A program made the translations under genes and the position numbers. The notes beneath the pieces are model-generated. The model was not told where the DNA came from and did not search any database. It saw nothing but the letters and a program-made list of their open reading frames with translations. 64,000 bases of DNA from CAG-411 sp050875145 (GTDB lineage Bacteria > Bacillota > Clostridia > Lachnospirales > Lachnospiraceae): contig JBNMLH010000002.1 of NCBI GenBank assembly GCA_050875145.1, positions 62,001 through 126,000 on the forward strand. The letters are read 5' to 3'. Positions 1 to 9,254 of this stretch are shown here, one piece after another; within the stretch, counting starts at the first letter, position 1; each line of letters begins with the position of its first letter.

Positions 1-507
1 GTATATTCCCATCCACAAGGATTGCTTCAATGTAGAGAATTTCTGGCACAATATCCGAATATGACTGCCGAGGCTTACGATAGTACATCTGGAAGTGTAA
101 AAAAAGTAGCAGAAGAAAAGGATGCTTCCTTGGCAGCAATTGGAAGTACCCGAGCGGCTTCGTATTATGGATTGGAAGTTTTAAGGGAAAATATTAATGG
201 TCAGAGCAATAATACAACCCGTTTTATTGTAATTACCAAGAAAAAGATATATCAGAAAAATGGGAAAAAAGTAAGCATTTGTTTTTCTATTAAGCATGAG
301 GCTGGTTCTTTGTATAAGATGTTGTCTAATTTTATGTTTAACAATATTAACCTGACACAGCTTGAATCCCGTCCAATAAAAAATAGAAAATGGGAATATC
401 TTTTCTTTTTGGAATTTGATGGAAATTTAGAGGATGCAGCAGTACAAAATGCATTACGGGGAGTAAAGCAAGAAGCAGAATTATTCTATTTATTAGGATG
501 CTTCTAA
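1..507 (+). CDS. pheA: Prephenate dehydratase, C-terminal part (partial at window start)
   Basis: The reading frame is open from base 1, so the 5' end lies outside the window. The product converts prephenate to phenylpyruvate in phenylalanine synthesis. The first visible residues, YSHPQGLLQC, match the end of the prephenate dehydratase catalytic domain, followed by the conserved NTTRF region containing the catalytic TRF motif. The last 80 or so residues form an ACT regulatory domain with the ESRP motif that binds phenylalanine, so feedback inhibition is expected. In many Clostridia this protein also carries an N-terminal chorismate mutase domain; that part cannot be seen here. The gene ends at TAA with no clear terminator, and the next gene starts 176 bases on. 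Confidence 0.93.
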   Translation, partial: VYSHPQGLLQCREFLAQYPNMTAEAYDSTSGSVKKVAEEKDASLAAIGSTRAASYYGLEVLRENINGQSNNTTRFIVITKKKIYQKNGKKVSICFSIKHEAGSLYKMLSNFMFNNINLTQLESRPIKNRKWEYLFFLEFDGNLEDAAVQNALRGVKQEAELFYLLGCF

Positions 508-645
508 ATAAATGGCATAGACCAGATACACAATTGTATCATAACTCCTTCACAATTTACACACACTTTTTCTGTAAACTGTACTTGTAAGTTACAAAGA
601 CCAAGAAAAGCGGATAGGGTTATCAAGCAGTCCGCCGAAAGCGTT

Positions 646-659
646 TTGATTATAATCAA
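646..659. promoter_or_regulatory. Perfect 14-base palindrome upstream of the HtrA gene
   Basis: The sequence TTGATTATAATCAA is identical on both strands and contains a TATAAT hexamer at 651-656. No good -35 box lies 17 bases upstream. It could be an operator overlapping a -10 box, used by a regulator-dependent promoter. This is inferred from symmetry and position only. Confidence 0.35.
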
Positions 660-683
660 TGGATTGCCATAGAGAAAAGAGGA

Positions 684-2000
684 ATGATTATGATGAATGA
701 GACACAGAAAAATGAATTTGAGGGTAAAGAAGAACGAGATTTAAATGTAGAATCAAAAAAGGAAAAGAAAAGTAAAAAAGCGGGACCTGTTAAATGGATT
801 GCAGGTGCTTTAGTTGTAGGAATGTTAGCAGGAGCAGCATTTGAAGGTGGACAATATGTAATGCAGCAACAAAATGAAAAGAGACAGGAAAAAAATGCAG
901 AGAAGCAGGCAGAACTTAGTGCATTGACAACCAGTAGCGTTTCAGGGCAGGATGTGTCATCGGTTGTATCAAATGTAATGCCATCTATTGTTGCTATCGA
1001 TACGACCCAGACATCTACAGTAGAATATTGGGGACAAAGCTATGAGCAGGAATCCTCTGGAAGTGGTTCGGGAATTATTATTGGTGAAAATGAAAACGAA
1101 CTATTAATTGTTACCAATAACCATGTTGTGGAAGGTGATAATGCTACTGTAAAGGTAACTTTCTCAGATGAGAGTGCGGCAGATGCCACTATAAAAGGGG
1201 CAGATTCTAATGCAGATTTAGCAGTATTAGCAATTAAGAAAAAAGACTTGTCAGACGAGACAAAAAAGAACATAAAAATTGCAACATTAGGTGATTCCAC
1301 AAAAACTAAGGTTGGTGATATGTCAATTGCAATTGGAAATGCATTGGGATATGGTCAATCTGTTACAGTTGGATATATTAGTGCAAAGGATAGAAAAGTC
1401 TCAATGGAGGACAGTACGATGACTCTGTTGCAGACAGATGCTGCGATTAATCCCGGAAACAGTGGCGGTGCTTTGATTAACGCATCTGGTGAAGTAATTG
1501 GGATTAATTCTGTAAAATATGCATCGGATGATGTAGAAGGAATGGGTTATGCAATTCCTATTTCGGATGCGGTACCGATTATCAATGAATTGATGAATAG
1601 AGAGCAACTGTCAGTTTCTCAACAAGGTTATCTTGGCATCAAAGGTTCTGATATAACTGAACAGTTGAGTGAAACCTACAATATGCCAGAAGGAATTTAT
1701 GTAAGTGAAGTGACAAAAGGTTCTCCAGCGGAGAAAGGAAAGATTGTTACAGGAGATATTATTACAGCAATCAATGGACGAGATGTAAAGACTTTAGAGG
1801 AATTGCAGGAAGTACTTACTTATACAAAAGCAGGAACGAAAGTGACAATTACAGTTCGTGAGTTAAAAGATGGAGAATATGCGGAAGAAGAACGTACTGT
1901 TACTTTAGGAAGCAAGGGGAAAAATGCTTCAAAATCAAGTCAGAACAAAGAAGATAATGGTACGCAGCAAAAACAGAAGAGTGCACAGGAAAATAAATAA
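684..2000 (+). CDS. htrA: HtrA/DegP-family membrane-anchored serine protease with PDZ domain
   Basis: The product is a surface quality-control protease that degrades misfolded exported proteins. The 438-residue protein has a highly charged cytoplasmic N terminus, one membrane segment at about residues 37-60, a trypsin-like domain at about 95-300 and one PDZ domain at about 310-405. The tail is polar and low complexity. The catalytic triad is visible as His147 in NNHVVEG, Asp178 in SNADLAV and Ser260 in NPGNSGG. Length and layout match Firmicute HtrA/HtrB/YyxA proteins. Start codons at 684 and 693 are both possible after the AGAGGA ribosome site. In other Firmicutes such genes are often induced by envelope stress; the only candidate control site seen here is the palindrome at 646-659. 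Confidence 0.93.
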   Translation: MIMMNETQKNEFEGKEERDLNVESKKEKKSKKAGPVKWIAGALVVGMLAGAAFEGGQYVMQQQNEKRQEKNAEKQAELSALTTSSVSGQDVSSVVSNVMPSIVAIDTTQTSTVEYWGQSYEQESSGSGSGIIIGENENELLIVTNNHVVEGDNATVKVTFSDESAADATIKGADSNADLAVLAIKKKDLSDETKKNIKIATLGDSTKTKVGDMSIAIGNALGYGQSVTVGYISAKDRKVSMEDSTMTLLQTDAAINPGNSGGALINASGEVIGINSVKYASDDVEGMGYAIPISDAVPIINELMNREQLSVSQQGYLGIKGSDITEQLSETYNMPEGIYVSEVTKGSPAEKGKIVTGDIITAINGRDVKTLEELQEVLTYTKAGTKVTITVRELKDGEYAEEERTVTLGSKGKNASKSSQNKEDNGTQQKQKSAQENK

Positions 2001-2039
2001 AAGTTGTTTTTGAGCCATTGCTTCATAAATGAATACTGC

Positions 2040-2068
2040 TTGACAGATAATATGCTATCATATAAAAT
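2040..2068 (+). promoter_or_regulatory. Predicted sigma-A promoter for the DegV gene
   Basis: TTGACA at 2040-2045 is a perfect -35 box. TAAAAT at 2063-2068 sits 17 bases downstream; an alternative TATAAA is at 2061-2066. It lies about 140 bases ahead of the DegV start. Confidence 0.55.
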
Positions 2069-2211
2069 AGTAGAAGAAGTTTGCAACGAAATAAGTGGTT
2101 GTAAGCTTCTTTTGCTATTTTTAGGATAATAGTTTTAAAAACCATATAAAATAGTAAACAAAAATGTAACCAAAAAGGGATACAACAAATAGAAAGAGCA
2201 GGAGAAATGCT

Positions 2212-3072
2212 ATGGGTAAAATTGCAATTATGACAGATAGTAATAGTGGCATAACGCAGAAAGAGGGTAAGGAACAGGGGATTTTTGTAGTTCCAATGCC
2301 ATTTTTAATTAATGATAAGGAATATTTTGAAGATATTACTTTAAATCAGGAAGAGTTTTATGAAAAGCTGACACAAAACGCAACGGTATCTACATCACAG
2401 CCGTCCATAGAAAACTTGACAAAACAATGGGATGAAATTTTAGAAGAATATGAAGAACTTATCTATATTCCTATGTCCAGCGGATTAAGTGGAAGTTGTT
2501 CGACTGCTACAATGTTGGCTCAGGATTATGATGGTAGAGTGAAAGTCGTGGACAATCAACGTATTTCTGTTACGCAAAGAAGATCTGTTGAAGATGCCTG
2601 TCGTATGGCAAAAGAAGGGCGAAGTAGTAGTGAAATCTGTGAAAAACTGATGGAGACAAAATTAGAAGCCAGTATTTATATTATGGTAGATACCTTAAAG
2701 TATTTGCGAAAAGGTGGAAGGCTTACTCCCGCAGTTGCTGCATTGGGAACGATACTTCGTATAAAACCAGTGCTTCAGATACAGGGAGAAAAGCTTGATA
2801 CTTTTGCAAAGGCGAGAACGATTAAGCAGGGAACGAATATTATGTTGGATGCAATGGAAAAAGATGTTGCAGAACGCTTCGATAATAATCTTGATGATTT
2901 ATATATAGATGTTGCACATACACAAAATGAGCAGGGAGCACAGGAATTAAAACAGGAAATTGAGAAAAGGTACCCTCAGGTGCAGGTTCGAATCAATCCA
3001 TTGTCTCTTAGTATATCCTGTCATATAGGACCGGGTTCACTAGCAGTAGCAATGGCAAAAAAGGCGAAATGA
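2212..3072 (+). CDS. DegV family fatty-acid-binding protein
   Basis: Members of the DegV family bind a fatty acid, and in several Firmicutes they hand it to the FakA kinase for acyl-phosphate formation; which lipid this one carries is unknown. The 286-residue protein starts with the family signature MTDSNSGI, has the STSQPS lipid-head-binding segment near residue 63 and SGLSGS near residue 90. It ends with the usual two-layer C-terminal domain. There is no signal peptide, so it is cytoplasmic. It has its own promoter and is followed by a terminator at 3161, so it is probably transcribed alone. No fakA kinase gene is in this window. Confidence 0.9.
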   Translation: MGKIAIMTDSNSGITQKEGKEQGIFVVPMPFLINDKEYFEDITLNQEEFYEKLTQNATVSTSQPSIENLTKQWDEILEEYEELIYIPMSSGLSGSCSTATMLAQDYDGRVKVVDNQRISVTQRRSVEDACRMAKEGRSSSEICEKLMETKLEASIYIMVDTLKYLRKGGRLTPAVAALGTILRIKPVLQIQGEKLDTFAKARTIKQGTNIMLDAMEKDVAERFDNNLDDLYIDVAHTQNEQGAQELKQEIEKRYPQVQVRINPLSLSISCHIGPGSLAVAMAKKAK

Positions 3073-3128
3073 TAAGATATTTTTTGTGATTTTAAAGTAG
3101 TATATAAGTGAAAATTTAAATGAGTATG

Positions 3129-3210
3129 GATAGCGTTTGAGGGTTTTATAAAAGGAAGAAATGTGGCAAAATTAGTTGACAGTTTTGCTACATTTTCTTT
3201 TTACGCTATC
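3129..3210 (+). terminator. Rho-independent terminator nested inside an outer inverted repeat
   Basis: Bases 3161-3172 pair over 12 positions, with G:U wobbles, with 3182-3193, and a T-rich tract TTTTCTTTTT follows. An outer perfect 8-base arm GATAGCGT at 3129-3136 matches ACGCTATC at 3203-3210, so the whole unit can fold as a cruciform. It separates the DegV gene from the secreted-protein block. The rest of the 3073-3456 gap holds only the promoter region of the next gene. Confidence 0.75.
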
Positions 3211-3400
3211 TTTAGGAAAAAGTGTTCTATGAGTAGGAATTGAGATTTTTAAGTCCGTATGAAAAATAGAAAATGGTGTGGTACCTTTAGGAATTTCTAA
3301 AGTATGTTTTGAAAAGTTTTAGAATTATGCAATACAACTAAAAAAGTCTTTTCTGAGTTGTAGAAATTGTCAAAACTGACAACGGTTTATTAAAAGAATA

Positions 3401-3429
3401 TTGATTTTGTTACAAATATATTATAAAAT
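3401..3429 (+). promoter_or_regulatory. Predicted promoter of the secreted protein block
   Basis: TTGATT at 3401-3406 and TAAAAT at 3424-3429 are 17 bases apart, about 28 bases before the GTG start. The layout resembles the predicted promoter ahead of the second pullulanase at 9161. Confidence 0.45.
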
Positions 3430-3456
3430 ATTGTTTAGAATAAAGGAGGTAGAATT

Positions 3457-4125
3457 GTGTTTAATAGAAGGTTGCAAAAAGCACTGGCATGTGCGATGAT
3501 GGGGATTGCGGTAACAACGGTTGCATTACCGATAGGTGCGGAACAAATGGGAAAGGTAATGGCAGCATCAAATAATTTAATATTAAAGAATATTAGTATT
3601 GATGGAAACACCAGTAATGTGCAGGGGACAAGAATTACATTATCTGCACAATGTACAGGTGGTGCAGGTGAGTATACATATTCTTATGGAGTAATGTTAC
3701 CAAATGGCAAATATGAAACAATTGCAGAAGAGACAAATAGAGACTGTATCAATTATACATTAAATGAAATTGGTACATATAATTTCCTAGTACGTGTTAC
3801 AGATGGCTATGATGTGGTAACAGATACCATTGAATGTCAGGCAACTCGTGCTAAGGTAGCATTAAACAATATAAAGCTGAATAAAGTAAGTTTTAAAAGC
3901 AATGATATAGTTAAATTTACCGTAAATGCTACTGCGGCTTCGGGAAGCGTAAAATCTAAAATCGTTCTGAAAACGCCGGGTGGAAAAAATGTATTGGTAA
4001 AGGGTTATTCTTCTAAAATGACGGCCAGTTATAAAGTAAAGAAGAAGGGAACTTATAAGGCTACTATATCAGTGAAGGATAGCAAGTCGAGTACAAGTAA
4101 AACCATTCGATTTAAAGTAAAATAA
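3457..4125 (+). CDS. Secreted protein made only of the shared two-repeat C-terminal module
   Basis: Function not known. The 222-residue product has a GTG start behind a strong AAGGAGGT site and a signal peptide ending near residue 36 (MAAS region). The rest is two Ig-like repeats of about 85 residues. Each repeat has a Gly-rich turn, alternating Tyr/Phe strands, and a GTYxxxVxVxD-type ending (GTYNFLVRVTD and GTYKATISVKD). The same pair of repeats closes the next three proteins, where it follows starch-binding or pullulanase domains. Here it stands alone, so the protein could be a free anchor or adaptor subunit. There is no LPXTG, SLH or LysM motif. The second repeat is strongly basic. Confidence 0.75.
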   Translation: MFNRRLQKALACAMMGIAVTTVALPIGAEQMGKVMAASNNLILKNISIDGNTSNVQGTRITLSAQCTGGAGEYTYSYGVMLPNGKYETIAEETNRDCINYTLNEIGTYNFLVRVTDGYDVVTDTIECQATRAKVALNNIKLNKVSFKSNDIVKFTVNATAASGSVKSKIVLKTPGGKNVLVKGYSSKMTASYKVKKKGTYKATISVKDSKSSTSKTIRFKVK

Positions 4126-4230
4126 TAAAACTAAAAACAATGGCATTAAGATTATCATGCAATTTGTAGTTTTAAATTGTGTTGAAATAAGAAAATCATC
4201 AAGAAAGCAAAGCGTAAGGAGGAAAAGAAG

Positions 4231-5796
4231 TTGAGAAAAAACAACAAAAAAATATTGGGTAGTGCATTGGCATTAATGCTGGCAGCTACCAGTGTATGTT
4301 CGAGTACGCCTGCATTGAAAGCTGAAACAGTTGAATATGTGCAGGAAATCACACAAAATAATGCAGAGGATCAGATTCTTATCCATGCAAAAGGTACTGG
4401 ATTGAAAATTTATGCATGGGCAGCAGGATCAAAAGAGTTATTTGGAGCTTGGCCTGGACAAGCGATGGATTCTGATTCTGTAATGGGAGATGGCTGGTGT
4501 TACAAAGCCATTGACAGTTCTTGTATTGGCTTTATTATTTGTGATTCAAATGGACAGAAATTGACAGATGACGTTACAGATAAGAAGGCAGGAGAATACT
4601 GGTATGTAGATGGAAAGTGGTCTACACAAAATCCAAATGGTGGAAGTGCAACTGCGACACCAACTGTATCAACAACACCAACAGTGACACCAACACAGAC
4701 ACCTGCAGAAGACAAGCTTAAGATTAATAAGATTACACCAGAAGATGGGACTACATTAAAAGCAGGAGAAAAGCAGCAAATTACAGTAGATGCTTCTTCT
4801 GAAATCGGAGATGGAAAGGTATATATTAAATTTTATGTTACCTGTGATGGAGAGAAAGTAGGAGACAGCTATTATGCAAGTGCATCAAAGAAGAATACTT
4901 TTGAGTTCACTCCAGAAAAGGGAAAAGAATATGTAGTAAATATTTATGCACAGGCACATGATGAAGAAAATACAACAATTCATAAGATGGTAACCTATAA
5001 GGCAGATGAAAATGGTTCTGTTGTAACACCTCCAGCATCTACAACGCCAAAACCAACAGTAGAACCATCGACTACACCAGACACAGGAAAAACCACTCCT
5101 ACACCAACCGCGACAGCGACAACAACACCAACAAAGACACCAACTACGGTACCAACAAAGACACCTACTGGTGGAAATGTAACACCAACACCAGCAGTTA
5201 CACCTTCCATTGATGATTCAAAAGTAACACCTTCGCCTTCAAATCAGGACTTATCATTGAAGACAAGCACAAGTAAAACTTCTACAGTAAAGGCTGGAAC
5301 AAGTGTTACTTTAACTGCAAATGCATCAGGCGGAACTACACCTTATAGCTATGTATTCTACTACAAAAAGTCTGGAACGAGCAAAAATGTTACCATTCAG
5401 AAATTAAGTAGAGCAAATACATGTAAATGGGTGCCAAAGACAAACGGAACGTATACATTATATGCAAAGGTACAGGATGCAGATAATGATTCTGTTGTTA
5501 AAAAGATTGCAGTTATTAAGGTAAAAGGATTGACGGTAAGTCTTTCTGCTAATAAAAAGTCACCACAAAAGAAGAATGCAAAGATTAAGTTTGTTATGGG
5601 TGCAAAAAATGCATCTGGTACTGTAAAATATAAATATACTATCAAATTGTCAGGCAAAACAGTAATCAAATCAGCTTATAAGAGTGGAAAAACATTTACA
5701 TGGAAGCCAAAGAAAAAGGGAACTTATGTGATTACCATTCAGGCAAAAGATAAGAACACAACAGTATCTAAGAGTGTTAAATTTAGAATTAAATAA
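4231..5796 (+). CDS. Secreted non-catalytic starch-binding protein (CBM26-like)
   Basis: The predicted role is to bind starch at the cell surface without cutting it. The 521-residue protein begins at TTG behind AAGGAGG and carries a signal peptide to about residue 31. Residues of about 48-135 resemble a CBM26 starch-binding module, with the IYAWA and LFGAWPGQ signatures. An Ig-like domain follows at about 165-260, then a long Thr/Pro linker at about 265-345. The last 175 residues are two copies of the repeat shared with the neighbouring proteins, each ending in GTY plus a VxD or AKD strand. No glycosidase motif is present. It lies in the same direction as the two pullulanase genes, which supports joint use of alpha-glucans. 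The CBM assignment is by recognition, not by search. Confidence 0.8.
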   Translation: MRKNNKKILGSALALMLAATSVCSSTPALKAETVEYVQEITQNNAEDQILIHAKGTGLKIYAWAAGSKELFGAWPGQAMDSDSVMGDGWCYKAIDSSCIGFIICDSNGQKLTDDVTDKKAGEYWYVDGKWSTQNPNGGSATATPTVSTTPTVTPTQTPAEDKLKINKITPEDGTTLKAGEKQQITVDASSEIGDGKVYIKFYVTCDGEKVGDSYYASASKKNTFEFTPEKGKEYVVNIYAQAHDEENTTIHKMVTYKADENGSVVTPPASTTPKPTVEPSTTPDTGKTTPTPTATATTTPTKTPTTVPTKTPTGGNVTPTPAVTPSIDDSKVTPSPSNQDLSLKTSTSKTSTVKAGTSVTLTANASGGTTPYSYVFYYKKSGTSKNVTIQKLSRANTCKWVPKTNGTYTLYAKVQDADNDSVVKKIAVIKVKGLTVSLSANKKSPQKKNAKIKFVMGAKNASGTVKYKYTIKLSGKTVIKSAYKSGKTFTWKPKKKGTYVITIQAKDKNTTVSKSVKFRIK

Positions 5797-5819
5797 AAGA
5801 GATAAAATATTATCAATTG

Positions 5820-5857
5820 TGGAGGTGCTACATTTGTAGTACCTCCATTTCTATTTT
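5820..5857 (+). terminator. Rho-independent terminator after the starch-binding gene
   Basis: A 12-base stem (5820-5831 with 5836-5847, one wobble) with a 4-base ATTT loop is followed by TTTCTATTTT. Confidence 0.88.
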
Positions 5858-5934
5858 GGGAAAAAATAGTTTTTTCAAGAATTATTGCATAAAAAAAGTG
5901 GAAAAGTTTTGTAAGAGTCAACAGTACAAATTCG

Positions 5935-5963
5935 TTGAAATAAGAGTAAAAATGCGATACAAT
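5935..5963 (+). promoter_or_regulatory. Predicted promoter of the first pullulanase gene
   Basis: TTGAAA at 5935-5940 and TACAAT at 5958-5963 are separated by exactly 17 bases. The leader to the ATG at 6078 is about 105 bases. Confidence 0.6.
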
Positions 5964-6077
5964 GAGAAATGTGTGATTAAACAAAAAGTAGAGAATTGTT
6001 CAGAAAATGGATAGAGATACTGCTTTTTGTAAAAAAATATGTAAAAACTTCACGAAAAGGAAAGGAGAATGGAGTAA

Positions 6078-9041
6078 ATGAAACATGGAGTAGCAAAGCG
6101 TGCATTGGGTGTTGTAATGACTTCTGCTATGGTTGCGAGTACAGTAGGAACTGTTCCGTTGGGGAATTGGAACAAATCTGTAGTAGATACTGTTTTAGCA
6201 GCAGGACAAAGTGCAATGTATGTAGATAGTACAGATTATTATAACGCTGCATATGATAAGGAGAATGCGTATACAGGTGATGATTTAGGATGCACATATA
6301 CAAAGGAAAAGACCATATTTAAAGTTTGGTCACCAGAGGCAGATTCTATGACACTAAATCTTTATGCAACCGGAAGTGATAAAGAAGAGGGTGCAAAAGA
6401 TTTGGGAAGTTTTTCTATGAAGAAAACAGACAAGGGTGTTTGGGAATATACTTATGAAGGTGATTTGAAAAATACCTATTATACCTATCGTGCTATGATC
6501 GATGGCATGTCTTATGGTGAAACAGTAGACCCATATGCAAAGGCGGCTGGCGTAAATGGGGAGAGAGGTATGGTAGTTGACTTAGACAGTACAGACCCAA
6601 GTGGTTGGGATACCAACTATAAGAGAACTGCTACTAATTTATCCGATATTGTTGTCTGGGAAGTACATATCCGTGATTTTTCGATTGATGTAAGTTCTGG
6701 CGTATCAGCGGAGAACAGAGGTAAATATAAAGCATTTACGGAGAATACTACCGTAAATGGAGAAGGAAAAGTTTCTAGTTGTGTTGATTATTTAAAGAAG
6801 ATGGGGGTTACACATGTACAATTGCTTCCAATGTTTGATTATGGCGGAGTAGATGAGACAAAGACAACAAACGAATTAAGTGACAGCAATTATAACTGGG
6901 GATACAATCCAGTCAACTATAATGTACCAGAGGGTTCTTACTCTAGCAACCCATATGATGGTAATACTCGTATTAAGGAAATGAAGCAGATGATTCAGGC
7001 ATTACATGATGCTGGAATTAAGGTTATCATGGATGTGGTATATAATCATACTTATGAAACAGAGACATCTTGTTTTAGTAAATTGATGCCGGATTATTAC
7101 TATAAATTGACTACAGATTCTGCAGGAAATGTAGTTTATAATGATGAATCTGGATGTGGAAATGCCACACGTTCCGGAGCCGCTATGTATGATAAATATA
7201 TGCGTGACTCATTAAAATACTGGGTAAGTGAATATAATATTGATGGTTTCCGTTTTGACCTTATGGGTATTCATGATGCAAAGACAATGAATAACATTCG
7301 CAAGGATATGGACGAAAACTTCGGAAATGATACAATTGTTCTATATGGTGAAGGTTGGACCGGTGGCGGTTACAGCAAGGATAGTGCATATAAAGAATAT
7401 TGTAGAAATCTGGACGATGGAATTGGATATTTTAATGACCAGATTCGTGATGCCATTAAAGGTGAAACAGGTAATGACAAGGTAAGCCAGATTGGTTTTG
7501 CACAGCAAAACTATGGATTGGATGGTACATATACAGACCATGAAAAATTCCCTACCAGTGTATTTGGTGGAATTATGGGTTCTGTAGGTAAGAATAGCAG
7601 CAATTGGTGGATGTGGAGAGCATACTGGGCAGATACTTCTAATCGTGTGTTATCTTATGATTCCTGTCATGATAATATGACTGTTTGGGATAAATTTGTA
7701 CAGAGCATGGGAGTAAAAGACTTTAACACTACGGATAGCAGATTGTTAAATATGAGCCGTATGACCGCAGGCTATTTATTAACTTCACACGGAGGAACAT
7801 TCCTTCACGCGGGTGAAGAATTTGCAAGAACAAAGAACGGTAATGAAAACAGTTATAATGCGGGCGATAGTGATAATAAATTAGATTGGAATCGCATTTC
7901 TTCTTATGGTAATTTAACAGATTACTATCAGGGAATGATTGCAATTAGAAAAGCATTTAGCGGATTTAGAAATATTTTGACAGAGACTGGTGATGTCGTT
8001 GAGGAAAATACAGCTTCTGGTTTCTTTAACAAGGTAAATGGAAATAATATTACAAATATTCCAGAGTTCACAGAAGTAGTAGAAGGAAAGAATGAGAATA
8101 ATCAGATTCAATCTACGGTTAATTCGATTGGTTACTATTTATCAAATGATGTAGCAAATGAATGGAATCAGGTTGCTGTACTTATGAATAATACAACTAC
8201 AGCAAAGACAGCACAGCTTACAGCTACGGATGGTTCACAAGAATGGGTATTGGTTTCAGATGGTAAACAGGCATCCGTAACAGGTATTACAACAAGTTCA
8301 GGAAGTGCCATTACAGTTCCTGGAAAATCTGTGGTTGTTGCAGTGCCTAAGAAAACATTTGATAGTGTGAAATTTACAGGAGAAGATAAAATTGTACCGA
8401 TTACAGAAGAAGACAAAGATGAGCCTGTAGTTTCCCCTGAACCAACAAAAGAACCAGATGTTACACAGGCACCTGTAACCCCTTCTGCAATTAAGATTTC
8501 AAAATTTACAGTAACTCCTACTACAGTAAAAAATGGAAGTGGTACTGTGAAAATGTCAGTGAAGATGGCAGCATCTACTACGGACACTTGTGAGTATCGT
8601 TTTTATGTTTATAAGGGTGATGTACTTGTGAAGTCATCTGCCTGGGGCGAAAAAGATAATTTTGAATGGAAGGCTACAAAAGCTGGTACTTATACAATTG
8701 TTGTAAGAGTACGAGACACTGCTGGAAATATGGTCAGTGCAGAGAAAACTGTTTCTGTATTTGATAAATTAGCAGTAAAAAGTGTGAAGGCAAATAAGAA
8801 GGTAGTAAAGAAGGGCAAAAACATTACATTTACTGTAAAAGCAACGGGTGGTAAAACTGCTTATAAATATAACTTTAAAGTAGTGAAATCTTCCGGAAAG
8901 ATTGTAAAGAAATCCAATACAATCAGTACAGGAAAATGGATTTGGAAAGCAACACAAAAGGGAACTTATAACGTAAAGGTTACGGTAAAAGATAAATTTG
9001 GAGCAACCGTAACAAAGACTATAAAAATAGTAGTAAAATAA
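6078..9041 (+). CDS. pulA: Secreted type I pullulanase (GH13) with C-terminal repeat module
   Basis: The enzyme hydrolyses alpha-1,6 branch links in pullulan, amylopectin or glycogen outside the cell. The 987-residue protein has a signal peptide to about residue 41, a CBM48 domain at about 60-165, a GH13 catalytic barrel at about 190-620 and a beta-sandwich to about 760. It ends in a short acidic Pro-rich linker and two C-terminal repeats. The pullulanase signature YNWGYNP is present. Catalytic residues are Asp394 in GFRFDLMG, Glu425 in YGEGW and Asp532 in SCHDN; region I is DVVYNHT. There is no LPXTG. The ATG at 6078 follows GGAG sites at good spacing. The following gene is a longer paralogue, which points to tandem duplication. 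Confidence 0.95.
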   Translation: MKHGVAKRALGVVMTSAMVASTVGTVPLGNWNKSVVDTVLAAGQSAMYVDSTDYYNAAYDKENAYTGDDLGCTYTKEKTIFKVWSPEADSMTLNLYATGSDKEEGAKDLGSFSMKKTDKGVWEYTYEGDLKNTYYTYRAMIDGMSYGETVDPYAKAAGVNGERGMVVDLDSTDPSGWDTNYKRTATNLSDIVVWEVHIRDFSIDVSSGVSAENRGKYKAFTENTTVNGEGKVSSCVDYLKKMGVTHVQLLPMFDYGGVDETKTTNELSDSNYNWGYNPVNYNVPEGSYSSNPYDGNTRIKEMKQMIQALHDAGIKVIMDVVYNHTYETETSCFSKLMPDYYYKLTTDSAGNVVYNDESGCGNATRSGAAMYDKYMRDSLKYWVSEYNIDGFRFDLMGIHDAKTMNNIRKDMDENFGNDTIVLYGEGWTGGGYSKDSAYKEYCRNLDDGIGYFNDQIRDAIKGETGNDKVSQIGFAQQNYGLDGTYTDHEKFPTSVFGGIMGSVGKNSSNWWMWRAYWADTSNRVLSYDSCHDNMTVWDKFVQSMGVKDFNTTDSRLLNMSRMTAGYLLTSHGGTFLHAGEEFARTKNGNENSYNAGDSDNKLDWNRISSYGNLTDYYQGMIAIRKAFSGFRNILTETGDVVEENTASGFFNKVNGNNITNIPEFTEVVEGKNENNQIQSTVNSIGYYLSNDVANEWNQVAVLMNNTTTAKTAQLTATDGSQEWVLVSDGKQASVTGITTSSGSAITVPGKSVVVAVPKKTFDSVKFTGEDKIVPITEEDKDEPVVSPEPTKEPDVTQAPVTPSAIKISKFTVTPTTVKNGSGTVKMSVKMAASTTDTCEYRFYVYKGDVLVKSSAWGEKDNFEWKATKAGTYTIVVRVRDTAGNMVSAEKTVSVFDKLAVKSVKANKKVVKKGKNITFTVKATGGKTAYKYNFKVVKSSGKIVKKSNTISTGKWIWKATQKGTYNVKVTVKDKFGATVTKTIKIVVK

Positions 9042-9053
9042 TAAGAAACAGGG

Positions 9054-9100
9054 AAGCGACTGTTATTTGCAAAATGTGAATAGCAGTCGCTTTGTTTGTT
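9054..9100 (+). terminator. Rho-independent terminator after the first pullulanase gene
   Basis: GCGACTGTTATT at 9056-9067 pairs with 9079-9090 (12 positions, one wobble), extended by AA/TT, then a T-rich run TTTGTTTGTT. Confidence 0.88.
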
Positions 9101-9160
9101 AAATGTGAACAAAATACGGAGAAATATTATTGATTTTTTACAAAATAATTACAAAACATC

Positions 9161-9189
9161 TTTACAATAGTTGGGAAATTAGGTAAAAT
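9161..9189 (+). promoter_or_regulatory. Predicted promoter of the second pullulanase gene
   Basis: TTTACA at 9161-9166 and TAAAAT at 9184-9189 have a 17-base spacer, about 65 bases before the ATG. Confidence 0.5.
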
Positions 9190-9254
9190 AATAACAGTGG
9201 AAAAGCTATGTGAAAGCATGAAAAAGGGCAGGTTTGAAAAGAAAGGAGAATAAT

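Noticed and set aside
2985..3000. GGTTCGAATC, resembling a tRNA T arm
   Set aside because: It is within the DegV coding region and no acceptor or anticodon arms can be formed around it.
5996..6229. A 77-residue frame overlapping the start of the first pullulanase
   Set aside because: It is out of frame with a well supported signal peptide start at 6078 and has no motif.
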